Positions 51,044-58,571 are shown, counted from the first letter of the stretch. The stretch is DNA of 64,000 nt from Gordonibacter faecis (GCF_030077735.1 NZ_JASJEU010000003.1:62001-126000); one strand, 5' to 3'. Numbers and translations: made by a program. The notes: generated by a model not told the origin, from the sequence alone.

Positions 51044-51682
51044 TTACAGCCTCCGAAACACGGCGACCACTTTACCTGCAATGGAACAATCGGTCGTAAT
51101 GATGGGATCCATCGTTGAATTCTCAGGCTGCAAACGAATATGGTCGCTTTCCTTGTAGAAGCGCTTCACGGTGGCACCGTCGTCGATGATGGCTACAACG
51201 ATGTCGCCATTGTTCGCCACAGGCTGCTCTTTCACCACCACGTAGTCACCGTCGTTAATGCCGGCCTCAATCATGGACTCGCCGCGCACCGACAGAAGGA
51301 AGGACGGGGCATCGCCAACGATGTCGGTGGGCAGCGTAAGGGTGTCGGTGATGTTTTCTTCAGCGAGGATGGGTGAACCTGCAGCCACATTACCAACGAG
51401 CGGCACGTTCACCACCTTGCCAAAGGTTGGCTGGATCACGTTCGATGCGCCCTCCGCAGCATCAAGAGGGTAAGTGAGTGCAATGGAGCGCGACTTGAGC
51501 GGGTCACGCTTGATGAGCCCCTTGTCTTCAAGCGCCTTCAGGTGCACATGAACCGTGGAGGGGGAGGAAAGACCCAAACTTTGGCAGACCTCACGTACCG
51601 TGGGGCCGTAGCCCTTTTCTCGAATGCATTCCTCGATGCAGTCGAGCACTGCCTGCTGCCGCTTCGTCACTTTACCGGCCAT
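51044..51682 (-). CDS. lexA: SOS repressor LexA
   Basis: LexA represses SOS genes and cleaves itself when RecA filaments form. The 212 residues have a winged helix (about 1-70; KRQQAVLDCIEECIREKGYGPTVREVCQSLGLSSPSTVHVHLKALEDKGLI) and a signal-peptidase-like C-domain. The cleavage site is Ala101-Gly102 (GNVAAGSP), with catalytic Ser136 (GESMIEAG) and Lys173 (ATVKRF). It is divergent from a small membrane-protein gene and the shared promoter region holds three LexA-type boxes, implying autoregulation. Confidence 0.98.
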   Translation of the reverse strand: MAGKVTKRQQAVLDCIEECIREKGYGPTVREVCQSLGLSSPSTVHVHLKALEDKGLIKRDPLKSRSIALTYPLDAAEGASNVIQPTFGKVVNVPLVGNVAAGSPILAEENITDTLTLPTDIVGDAPSFLLSVRGESMIEAGINDGDYVVVKEQPVANNGDIVVAIIDDGATVKRFYKESDHIRLQPENSTMDPIITTDCSIAGKVVAVFRRL

Positions 51683-51700
51683 GCTCTGTCCTTTCCTCGG

Positions 51701-51771
51701 CGAACAAATGTTTTAAATTTGTATTGACATGAACTTTTGTTCGTCCTATTATATATGCGAACAAAGGTTCT
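51701..51771. promoter_or_regulatory. Divergent SOS promoter region with three LexA-type boxes
   Basis: Three boxes fit CGAAC-N4-GTTCG: CGAACAAATGTTTT (51701-51714), TGAACTTTTGTTCG (51730-51743) and CGAACAAAGGTTCT (51758-51771). For the + gene, TTGACA (51724-51729), 17 bases and TATTAT (51747-51752) form a near-consensus promoter, with the second box filling the spacer. For lexA on the - strand, TATAAT (51753-51748) has TTGCGT 18 bases upstream, with the third box in its spacer. The two -10 elements overlap. Confidence 0.85.
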
Positions 51772-51795
51772 ACGCAAGAGCTAGGAGGCAGAAAG

Positions 51796-52101
51796 ATGAA
51801 GAATTTTGAAACGCGGTGTCCGATTGATGGCACGTCAGCCCTGCTCCCGCAGCTCGACGCGGTGTCTCAAGCTGCTACTATCATAGAGTTCCCGGGACAG
51901 GTGAGGCAGTACACTTCCGCATCGAATCTTTCTTCGCAAAGTGCGGTTCGCGAATATGTTCGCGAAAAAGGGGTTGTTCTTACGTTGCGTGACGGAAGCC
52001 TCGCCGGCTGTTCGTATCATCGTATGAAGTCGTGGCAAGCTGCTCTTGCTGGCTGCGCGTTCACGCTTTTTTCTTTGGTAAGTATACTCGCTGGCCTCTA
52101 G
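51796..52101 (+). CDS. Small membrane protein divergent from lexA, candidate SOS division inhibitor
   Basis: This 101-residue protein is not recognised by sequence. It has a polar N-terminal 75 residues and one C-terminal membrane helix (about 79-101, WQAALAGCAFTLFSLVSILAGL). AGGAGG precedes the ATG. It is divergent from lexA and its promoter carries a LexA-type box between -35 and -10, so SOS induction is strongly suggested. In Bacillus (yneA) and Corynebacterium (divS) the gene divergent from lexA encodes a membrane-associated division suppressor. That analogy is by position and size; the topology (C-terminal anchor, no LysM) differs. A terminator follows it. Confidence 0.75.
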   Translation: MKNFETRCPIDGTSALLPQLDAVSQAATIIEFPGQVRQYTSASNLSSQSAVREYVREKGVVLTLRDGSLAGCSYHRMKSWQAALAGCAFTLFSLVSILAGL

Positions 52102-52147
52102 TGGCCTCTTTCCTTTACCCACAGATTGCTGCGTTTCTGTGGCTGCA

Positions 52148-52188
52148 GGGTGCTCCTGTCCACCCCAGGAGCACCCGCTTTCTCTTTT
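52148..52188 (+). terminator. Terminator after the SOS membrane-protein gene
   Basis: An 11-bp stem (GGGTGCTCCTG, 52148-52158, with 52166-52176) and a 7-nt loop are followed by GCTTTCTCTTTT. This is a strong intrinsic terminator. Confidence 0.9.
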
Positions 52189-52331
52189 GAATAACTTGTA
52201 AGCGCTCATCGCAAAGAACGAAGTCATTTTGTCACGGGTGGGGGCGGTTTTTTTGAAGGGATCGGCGATGTCGATTGAAGCACAATATCTGGTATGTTAG
52301 GCTGTGCGGAAATCGAGTAAAAGGAGCCGTT

Positions 52332-52781
52332 ATGCGCTGCCCTTCCTGCGGAAACATTGAATCAAAGGTAGTGGATTCTCGCCCTTCTGAAGATGGTACC
52401 GCCATCCGCCGCCGTCGTGAGTGCCTCGACTGCGGACGCCGTTTCACTACCTATGAGCGGCTGGGCGACAACCCTCTTATTGTCATCAAAACTGACGGTT
52501 CTTCGGAAGCCTACGATCGTCAGAAACTTATGCGCGGCTTGCTTACCGCCTGCGCGAAGCGCCCCATATCTCCTGAGCAGATAGCATCACTTATCGACAG
52601 TATTGAGACAGAACTACGCAATGCCTCGCGCAATGAAATTCGGTCGAAGGAGCTTGGCGACATGGCACTTGCGCGTCTCGCGAAGCTTGACGATGTGGCT
52701 TACGTGCGCTTTGCAAGCGTCTACAAAGATTTCCAAAACGTCGAGGAATTTGCTTCCGCTCTTGAAGGATTGCGCTTATGA
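52332..52781 (+). CDS. nrdR: Transcriptional repressor NrdR
   Basis: NrdR represses ribonucleotide reductase genes in response to ATP and dATP. The 149 residues have a zinc ribbon (Cys3, Cys6, Cys31, Cys34; MRCPSCGN and CLDCGRRFTTYER) and an ATP-cone domain (about 45-135; VIKTDGSSEAYDRQKLMRGLLTACAKRPIS). The ATG at 52332 with AAGGAG upstream gives the family start. It overlaps dut by 4 nt. No reductase gene is in the window, so its targets are elsewhere. Confidence 0.97.
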   Translation: MRCPSCGNIESKVVDSRPSEDGTAIRRRRECLDCGRRFTTYERLGDNPLIVIKTDGSSEAYDRQKLMRGLLTACAKRPISPEQIASLIDSIETELRNASRNEIRSKELGDMALARLAKLDDVAYVRFASVYKDFQNVEEFASALEGLRL

Positions 52782-53224
52782 CGAATCTTGCCATTCCGCT
52801 CACACAACTTGATCCTGAACTGCCTGTTCCTGTGTGTGCGTACCCAGGGGATGCGGGAGTGGATCTGCGTGCAACTTGTGACGTTGAACTTGCTCCCTTC
52901 GAGCGTGCGCTGGTGCCCTCTGGTATAGCGGTGGCGCTGCCTGCTGGGTATGCTGGCTTCGTGGTGCCACGCAGTGGGCTCGCCATTAAGCACGGGGTGT
53001 CAGTGGTTAACGCTCCTGGTCTCATTGATAGCAACTATCGCGGTGAGATAAAGGTGGTGCTCATTAATCTTGATTCGCACACTCCGTTTTCGGTGCGTCG
53101 CGGCGATCGTATTGCTCAGCTGGTCATCATGCGCGTGGAAGAGGCCACGTTCAATCCCTGCGAAGAACTTCCTTCATCTGAGCGGGGAGAGGGTGGTTTC
53201 GGCAGCAGTGGTGTTGCTTCATAA
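52778..53224 (+). CDS. dut: dUTP diphosphatase
   Basis: Dut hydrolyses dUTP to dUMP, keeping uracil out of DNA and feeding dTMP synthesis. The 148 residues carry the five trimeric dUTPase motifs: PGDAGVDLRA, VPRSGLAIKHGVSVVNAPGLIDSNYRGEIKV, the RRGDRIAQLVI stretch and the C-terminal GEGGFGSSG. It overlaps nrdR by 4 nt, so a nucleotide-pool regulator and enzyme are translationally coupled. Confidence 0.97.
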   Translation: MTNLAIPLTQLDPELPVPVCAYPGDAGVDLRATCDVELAPFERALVPSGIAVALPAGYAGFVVPRSGLAIKHGVSVVNAPGLIDSNYRGEIKVVLINLDSHTPFSVRRGDRIAQLVIMRVEEATFNPCEELPSSERGEGGFGSSGVAS

Positions 53225-53312
53225 GGAATGGTAGCATCTTTCTGTTACCACTCTTATCTTGTTGTCTGTGTGTCGTTCGATTTCTATTGGAGCAGAATCC
53301 CCTCCTTACGTA

Positions 53313-53340
53313 TTGCTTAGAGTTACTCTAACCTAAAACG
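53313..53340 (+). promoter_or_regulatory. MerR gene promoter with 15-bp palindrome
   Basis: The palindrome TTAGAGTTACTCTAA (53317-53331) is the reverse complement of the core found in four other places. It starts within a TTGCTT -35-like hexamer (53313-53318) and runs toward TAAAAC, the position typical for MerR operators. It lies 70 bases before the MerR gene. Confidence 0.6.
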
Positions 53341-53400
53341 ACAGGACTATGGGGGATTGCTGATGAGGACAAACGCTCGTCCAGAATAAAGGAGGATGTA

Positions 53401-53835
53401 GTGCAGCAAGACAACCAGAGCGAGGCGGCAGCTGCGCTGTATCCGTCAACCGTGCCGTGTCTCGGTATTGCCGAGGTTTCCGACCGCACCGGCATTTCGG
53501 CTTTCACTATTCGGTATTACGACAAATGCGGATTCTTCCCGAACCTCGCGCGCGATCAGCGCGGCGTCAGAACGTTTTCGCAGGCAGATGTGGCTCAGCT
53601 CCAGTTTGTTGATGCGCTTCGCAAAAGCGGTCTTTCGATAGAAGGTATCCAGTATTACGTGAAGTTGCAGCGCCGCGGCCAACGGACGCGTGCTGAGAGG
53701 TTAGAAATTCTGCGCGCGCAAGAAACAGTGTTAGAGTATCAACGTGCAGAACTCGATGAAAGTCTGCGCCGACTCCATGCCGCTACCATGGATTTGGAGT
53801 CGGAGGAAGTTGCTGAGGCTCGTGAGATGGTATAG
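53401..53835 (+). CDS. MerR-family transcriptional regulator
   Basis: The 144-residue protein has an N-terminal MerR winged helix (about 20-90; LGIAEVSDRTGISAFTIRYYDKCGFFPNLARDQRGVRTFSQADVAQLQFVDALRKSGLSIEGIQYYVKL) and a coiled-coil dimerisation helix to the end. There is no C-terminal ligand domain and no Cys cluster for metal sensing, like the NmlR/AdhR-type group. The start is GTG with GGAGG 5 nt upstream. A perfect palindrome in its promoter suggests autoregulation. No obvious target gene is adjacent. Confidence 0.92.
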   Translation: MQQDNQSEAAAALYPSTVPCLGIAEVSDRTGISAFTIRYYDKCGFFPNLARDQRGVRTFSQADVAQLQFVDALRKSGLSIEGIQYYVKLQRRGQRTRAERLEILRAQETVLEYQRAELDESLRRLHAATMDLESEEVAEAREMV

Positions 53836-53983
53836 TTCCCTCGTGGGCGATTGGAAACCTTTCATTTTCATGGGTTAGGAGTCGTCCGAAGGCAACATAG
53901 GGCCTTAGAACGGCTCTCAGAGCCTCGTTTATAAAACCGCAGGTCAAAAGGCCTGTTTTGAGAGAGATTGGACCTAACACCGT

Positions 53984-54439
53984 ATGAGCGAGCATAATGG
54001 CCTGCCACAACCGCCTCAGGCGCCCATTTCGCCTGAGCCACCACGACATAATTCAAACACCCCGCAGCCGAACAAGCAAGACATGCATGAACTCAAAACC
54101 GCGCAAAACCTTATTTTGGTTTCAAGTCTTGCCGCCGCTGTGTCGCTGCTTATTGGTGGCGTCTTTTTGAGTGGCGCGGGCTTTATATGCGGTTTCATCG
54201 CGCTCAGAAAACTCAACGAACTCACTAAGAAGTCAGGTGCCATACGTACTGCAGCAGTAAACCTTAAACGTTCCTGCTACATAGCACTCGTATTTTGCGC
54301 AGTCGCGTTTGTCCTCATGGCGGTCTATGCCTATCTCGCAACTCCCGTGATCCTCGAAGCCCTCGAATCAGGAGAATACGGCGACCTCTTCAACGGATCC
54401 ACTTCCGAACCCGCCCAAAACACCTCCGCCTGGGGCTAA
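53984..54439 (+). CDS. Small membrane protein, unknown function
   Basis: The 151-residue protein has a Pro/Gln-rich cytoplasmic N-terminus (1-38) and about three hydrophobic segments (about 42-72 as one or two helices, and 93-120). The C-terminal 30 residues are polar. The arrangement is like small DUF4190-type membrane proteins but I cannot assign a family. It stands alone between the MerR gene and the mobile-looking module. Confidence 0.6.
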   Translation: MSEHNGLPQPPQAPISPEPPRHNSNTPQPNKQDMHELKTAQNLILVSSLAAAVSLLIGGVFLSGAGFICGFIALRKLNELTKKSGAIRTAAVNLKRSCYIALVFCAVAFVLMAVYAYLATPVILEALESGEYGDLFNGSTSEPAQNTSAWG

Positions 54440-54811
54440 GCACTCCCCTCAGCCAAAATCAAAATTATTGATAACATATCTTATGTAAAGTTAGAACAAT
54501 CGAAAGCCTTTTCTTTTATTGGGTCAGTTGAAAAAACAATGTCCATGAAATATGGATTTGAGCAGGTGTTTTTCCTTTACTCTTTCAAACTCTAGGTAAA
54601 GGAACGCATTTTCGTTTCCTTAACTCATTCAACAATCTCTGCTCGCCTTTAAAATGTGAAGAAGCACCGTATAAGAACGCACCTGTTTAAAGCCCTGTAT
54701 CTGCTATTGAAAGACTTATCGCAACGGCTGTGCCGCAAGGCAACACGATTTTGTGGTCTTCCCACGGTTAAAACCCGTCTGGGCCGTATGCTCCTCAGTT
54801 CGAGCGCACCG
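54440..54811. other. AT-rich non-coding gap left of the mobile module
   Basis: This 372-bp stretch is much more AT-rich than the surrounding chromosome. It contains a small hairpin around 54598-54622 (AAGGAA/TTCCTT), a CCAT/ATGG hairpin near 54543-54555 and the left copy of a 12-bp direct repeat at 54707-54718. A 60-codon frame at 54656-54838 runs into the transposase gene end and is probably not real. I see no convincing gene. Confidence 0.5.
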
Positions 54812-56137
54812 CTACCGCTGCAGAATGTGCTCGATTAATTTCGGTTTCATAACGACTTCGTCGGGTGGTATGAGCTCTATGCCGTACCCAACGAGAAGGT
54901 TCTCTGGGAGCACTTTGATTGCCCTTGACAGCGGCGAATCGAAATTGAGTTCCGGCTTCAGGTACGAGTTCATGTGCGATGCGATGAGTGGCATGTCGCG
55001 TTTCTCAAACTTCAAGAGCGAGGTGCCTTTTCTCACGATCCTCCTGAGTTCTGCGTGCTCGCGCTCACACGACCCCTTTTGGTCGGACCTGAGCGCATCA
55101 CAGTAGTAGACGCTACAGCGCTTCTTCCCATCCCTGTCGAGCTCGAGCTTGGAGGAATCAAGGAAGGAGCTGCCGCGATCAGTGAGAACGATCTCGAATA
55201 CATCATCGAAATCGTCATCGAGCAAATCCTGCAGCATCCAGAACACCTCCTGGACGTGCTCCTGGTCCTCCGCTTCGATGTAGAATGGCAATTGGAAGAT
55301 CATCGACGGCCAGGTGAACGTTAGGATAGCCGGGCGTTCGCCCTTCTTCCCCTTAACGCAGTCCATCTGTACGGCTTTCGCACGTTTTTCGTCGGGCAAC
55401 TCCTTGAAGTCCGAGTAGAGTCGACCCTCCATGTCGCCCCGCACATCCGCGTCGCCATGCCCCTTCGCCTTCTTGCGCGGCTTAAAGCGGACCGCCTTCG
55501 GGAGGTCCAGGGGGATGAGCTCCGTAGCGCCGATATGGGTGTAGTTGTAGTAGGTTCGCCATGTGACAGGAAGCTCGTCGCCATGAGTCGCCCAGACGTG
55601 CTCGTAGCTTTGCCCTTGGTCCTTAACAAGGACGGTCACCAACTCGTTCATCTTGGCAAGCTCCTCCGGCGTGATGTCGATGCCCTGCCGGGCCTCCGAA
55701 CGGCGCTTGCGTGTTAACTCTTCGGCGATATGCGGGTCGTAGAAATGGTACTCGTGTACACAGCCGTACCCGAAGCGCTGGTGGCAGGTGTTGCAACAGT
55801 AAGGGGGCTTCTCAAGCAGCGGACACGGTTCCGGCTCGTAGTCAGGGCACATCTCGTTGCATGACACCTTTGTGCACTTGCTGCACGACGCGATGCAGCC
55901 TCCCTCGCAAAGTGAGGTCACCGTGCACCTCCCCGCTTTCTTGCAGAGGTTACGCCCCTTCTGGCTCAAGAACATCGGGCTCTCACTCACGACGTTGCGC
56001 TTGATTTCGTTGATTACCGTCTTGGTGGACACACCGACTTTCCGTGCCATGGCTGACATGGAATCCTTCATTTCGATCCGCTGATAGATGAGCACTCTGT
56101 CGGCGGCGTTCAGTTTGGAATTCTTCTTGGTAGGCAT
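54812..56137 (-). CDS. IS30-family-like transposase with cysteine-rich insertion
   Basis: The 441-residue protein has an N-terminal helix-turn-helix (about 8-48; LNAADRVLIYQRIEMKDSMSAMARKVGVSTKTVINEIKRN) as in IS30 transposases. A DDE catalytic core follows with probable Asp259 (VQMDCV), Asp320 (LTDRGSSF) and Glu358 (GSCEREHAELRR, matching the IS30 GTIERxNGLLRR pattern). Between them, residues 65-127 hold about 14 Cys, an insertion resembling zinc knuckles and unusual in this family. All three catalytic residues are present, so it may be active. It is divergent from the recombinase gene. Confidence 0.88.
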   Translation of the reverse strand: MPTKKNSKLNAADRVLIYQRIEMKDSMSAMARKVGVSTKTVINEIKRNVVSESPMFLSQKGRNLCKKAGRCTVTSLCEGGCIASCSKCTKVSCNEMCPDYEPEPCPLLEKPPYCCNTCHQRFGYGCVHEYHFYDPHIAEELTRKRRSEARQGIDITPEELAKMNELVTVLVKDQGQSYEHVWATHGDELPVTWRTYYNYTHIGATELIPLDLPKAVRFKPRKKAKGHGDADVRGDMEGRLYSDFKELPDEKRAKAVQMDCVKGKKGERPAILTFTWPSMIFQLPFYIEAEDQEHVQEVFWMLQDLLDDDFDDVFEIVLTDRGSSFLDSSKLELDRDGKKRCSVYYCDALRSDQKGSCEREHAELRRIVRKGTSLLKFEKRDMPLIASHMNSYLKPELNFDSPLSRAIKVLPENLLVGYGIELIPPDEVVMKPKLIEHILQR

Positions 56138-56167
56138 TCATCTCCTCCTTTTCTGCCAAAACGAATG

Positions 56168-56197
56168 CCATAATGGTACGCTAATCTATCATTATGG
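56168..56197. promoter_or_regulatory. Inverted repeat between transposase and recombinase genes
   Basis: CCATAATG (56168-56175) and CATTATGG (56190-56197) are perfect 8-bp inverted repeats 14 bases apart, in the 93-bp divergent gap. The dyad would suit a shared operator or a transposase binding site. Confidence 0.5.
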
Positions 56198-56230
56198 GAT
56201 GGTACAAAAGAAGCGAAGGATCGGAACCGC

Positions 56231-57622
56231 ATGGAAGAAAGCGCAAGGGAAGCAACTCCGCGCAGCCTCGTGGAGCGTTTCAGGCGGGAATGCGGGCTGC
56301 CCAAGAGAACAGCGAAGAACTACTCGGCCGGAGCTGCGGGCTTCGCCGCATACCTCGAAGAAACGGGGCGCGGAATCGCCGACATCAGCTACGACGTCCT
56401 CGAGGAGTACAGAAGGCAAGTCGGATACCGGTACACGAAGGCGACGCTGGACGCGTACATGGTCGGGTGCCGAGCGTTCGCCGAGTGGCTAGCGCTCGGG
56501 GGGATGATCGCAATCTCGACGGTCGTCGACATCAGGCGGCGAGCCAAGTGCTTCAAGCGCAAGATAGATTTGGGCCCTGGCGCCATTGAGCCCGAGCTCG
56601 TTGAGCGCTTCAGCCTCACGTATGATACCTTGACGGAGGGTTCGAAGGGATCCGTCCGAACCGACGTAAACTACCTTTCCAGGTACCTCGCAAAAAGGAA
56701 GACGACGCTTGATGCTGCCGACGCGGTTGTGCTCGACGAGTTCGTCGACTGGCTTCTGGACACTCATTCGGAGCATGTGGCCAGAAAGGCCGTCTCGAAC
56801 GTGAAGCGTTTCTATCGCTGGCTCGAGAGCGAGGGTATCCATGAGAACGTCGCTAAGAACATGAGGATCGTGCCTAGGAAAAGAGGCTTATCGCGCAAGC
56901 CGCTGACCGTCGAGAGCGCGCAGCTCGCGTTACAGGCAGCTGAGTCGCACGGCTCGCCCGAACAGGCTCTGAGGAACCGTGCGATCGTTGAGTTGATGCT
57001 TGTATGCGCGCTAAAGCCGGGCGAGCTACAGGTACTTGACGTCAATCATGTCTGTACGGTCGGTGAGTGCGCGACCATCTTTGTGCCTGCGGGTATACGT
57101 AGGCTGGAATCGGTCGTCTACGTCCCGAAAGGGACGACGCAGCTACTCCGACGGTACATCAAGCAGAGGGGAGCTGCGGCAGAAGACCCACTCTTCGCCT
57201 CGGTGTCCAGCAGGAGTCATATCCAGGGCAAAAGGCTCACTTCGGGAACCATCGGCAAAATCGCCGGCGAAGCCTTCGAGAGGGCGGGCATCAAGGGGGC
57301 TGCTTGCTCGGAGAGCGTCATCAGGACATCTATCGAAATAGCAGTCAGCCTAGGGGCGAGCGAGGACGAGCTTCGCAGGTTCGGGCGGTTCCGTTCGAAG
57401 ATGCCGCTCTACAATCTCGCACACGAAGGCAGGCGCGAGGAAAACATGCCGCAGGACTGCATCGAGAAGATTCTGTCGAACCAGACCCCGAGATCCTTGG
57501 CGAAGGTGGCGACTGCGGGCGAGATCCGCGCGATGCTGAACGGATTTGGCGACTCGGAACTCGTCGCCGTCACGCTCGAAGAAGACGGAGGGATGCGTAT
57601 TGATGAGATAGGAACACTCTGA
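56231..57622 (+). CDS. Tyrosine recombinase-like protein with degenerate active site
   Basis: The 463-residue protein has two SAM-like core-binding regions (about 15-100 and 120-205) and a tyrosine-recombinase catalytic fold (about 225-400), then a 65-residue tail. The Tyr nucleophile is present (Tyr394, PLYNLAHEG) and Arg of the second box is kept (Arg365, SVIRTS). The first Arg is Lys262 (CALKPGEL), the box-II His is Ser362 and the following His is Arg386 (FGRFRS). Loss of three of the catalytic residues suggests weak or absent recombination, or a DNA-binding role. GC content is lower than in core genes. It is divergent from an IS30-like transposase. Confidence 0.8.
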   Translation: MEESAREATPRSLVERFRRECGLPKRTAKNYSAGAAGFAAYLEETGRGIADISYDVLEEYRRQVGYRYTKATLDAYMVGCRAFAEWLALGGMIAISTVVDIRRRAKCFKRKIDLGPGAIEPELVERFSLTYDTLTEGSKGSVRTDVNYLSRYLAKRKTTLDAADAVVLDEFVDWLLDTHSEHVARKAVSNVKRFYRWLESEGIHENVAKNMRIVPRKRGLSRKPLTVESAQLALQAAESHGSPEQALRNRAIVELMLVCALKPGELQVLDVNHVCTVGECATIFVPAGIRRLESVVYVPKGTTQLLRRYIKQRGAAAEDPLFASVSSRSHIQGKRLTSGTIGKIAGEAFERAGIKGAACSESVIRTSIEIAVSLGASEDELRRFGRFRSKMPLYNLAHEGRREENMPQDCIEKILSNQTPRSLAKVATAGEIRAMLNGFGDSELVAVTLEEDGGMRIDEIGTL

Positions 57623-57690
57623 TTGCGGTTACTCCTCCTCATTCGCTGCGCTCCTACCTCTTGAAAGACTTAAAGAAACAACATATCCAT

Positions 57691-57716
57691 CCCAAATTCA
57701 ATTGGGCTTTTCTTTT
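57691..57716 (+). terminator. Small hairpin with T-rich tail after the recombinase gene
   Basis: CCCAA (57691-57695) pairs with TTGGG (57702-57706), followed by CTTTTCTTTT. It is a weak intrinsic terminator about 70 bp past the recombinase stop, just outside the right direct repeat. Confidence 0.5.
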
Positions 57717-57738
57717 ATTTCTTTTATTTCTTTTATTA
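57712..57738 (+). repeat. Tandem 9-bp repeat, three units
   Basis: CTTTTATTT occurs at 57712-57720 and 57721-57729, and CTTTTATTA follows at 57730-57738. It is a short pyrimidine-rich tandem repeat upstream of the AT-rich membrane-protein gene. Confidence 0.8.
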
Positions 57739-57783
57739 TGAGCAGGAGCGTCTGAAGAAGATAAAAGATAACGAGGGCTATAT

Positions 57784-58539
57784 ATGATTGAATCCTATTT
57801 TGCCATTTGGCTTGCAACTACAAAAAACAAACCAAAAGACGAACCACTCGTCAGTTCTTTTCGTGGAGCGTGGAAACGCCTTAACGTTAAAGAAAAAGCA
57901 GTATTCATAGCTTTCTTGTTGTCCAGTGCAGTGACGATGTGTCTGGGTGCAGTGGTCTCTCTAAACAATTATGCGCTCCTTCCTGCTTTCATATTTAGCG
58001 TATTGGTTTATTTAATCTTTGCTGTCTCAGTAAATAGAACCACTACAATGTTTCGACGACGAATGCTTGAACGGTGGATGGCGAAGGATGCAGCCTTTTC
58101 TCAATTACTTCGTGCAAGTTTGATGAGTGCTGGATTAGTAAGTTGTGAACAGATAAGAATTGTAAGAGATGAGGCTATAAGGTTTCTCGAGCATAAGGAG
58201 CATCGCTACGAAGGATTTATTCGAATATCTATCGATGTGATCATCATTGCGGGGTTCGCAGTTGTGATACAAAAAGCTTTACCTAATCAGAATACTGTTG
58301 GAGCTGTAATTTCAAATGCTCTCTTAGTTTCGTTAATGTTGCTAATATTTACTATAGTTTTGGTTGTTTTTGTAATTACTTGTTTGAAAATATTTGATTA
58401 CTCGAACACCTTACCTCTCTCCAAGCTTCGCTTGTTTATAGATGATCTTTCCAGGTTGCTTATTCAAGAAGAAGACGGAGCGTCTTCATCTCTTGGTTGC
58501 AATTATCGCCAGCGTCGCGTTCGGCGCATGCTTAATTAG
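57784..58539 (+). CDS. AT-rich multi-helix membrane protein, unknown function
   Basis: The 251-residue protein has four predicted membrane helices (about 38-58, 62-82, 146-165 and 176-202) and soluble N- and C-terminal parts. I do not recognise it. Its codon use is clearly more AT-rich than the rest of the window, which suggests recent transfer together with the adjacent mobile module. The ATG at 57784 is preceded by GAGGGC. The stop codon lies inside one copy of the 15-bp palindrome. Confidence 0.7.
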   Translation: MIESYFAIWLATTKNKPKDEPLVSSFRGAWKRLNVKEKAVFIAFLLSSAVTMCLGAVVSLNNYALLPAFIFSVLVYLIFAVSVNRTTTMFRRRMLERWMAKDAAFSQLLRASLMSAGLVSCEQIRIVRDEAIRFLEHKEHRYEGFIRISIDVIIIAGFAVVIQKALPNQNTVGAVISNALLVSLMLLIFTIVLVVFVITCLKIFDYSNTLPLSKLRLFIDDLSRLLIQEEDGASSSLGCNYRQRRVRRMLN

Positions 58540-58550
58540 AGTAACTCTAA
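58536..58550. repeat. 15-bp palindrome, simple copy
   Basis: TTAGAGTAACTCTAA at 58536-58550 contains the TAG stop (58537-58539) of the preceding gene. Unlike the copies at 51.0, 58.6 and 62.3 kb, its flanks are not complementary. Confidence 0.9.
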
Positions 58551-58571
58551 AACGCTCAGTGGTGCCGTAAT

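Larger units (their letters stand above)
54707..57672. mobile_element. Putative mobile module: IS30-like transposase plus divergent tyrosine recombinase
   Basis: Two mobility genes diverge from a 93-bp gap. The exact 12-bp sequence TTGAAAGACTTA occurs at 54707-54718 and again at 57661-57672, bracketing both genes with about 40 to 95 bp of margin. The repeat could be an attachment core or a target duplication. No convincing terminal inverted repeat was found. Flanks on both sides are AT-rich. Confidence 0.5.

Noticed and set aside
54656..54838. 60-codon frame at the left edge of the mobile module
   Set aside because: It begins in AT-rich non-coding DNA, runs into the 3' end of the transposase gene and shows no recognisable features. 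It is mentioned only for its possible relation to the direct repeat.
54707..57672. 12-bp repeat as an IS30 target duplication
   Set aside because: IS30-family elements duplicate only a few bases and no terminal inverted repeats were seen next to the 12-mers. An attachment-site or chance origin fits better.
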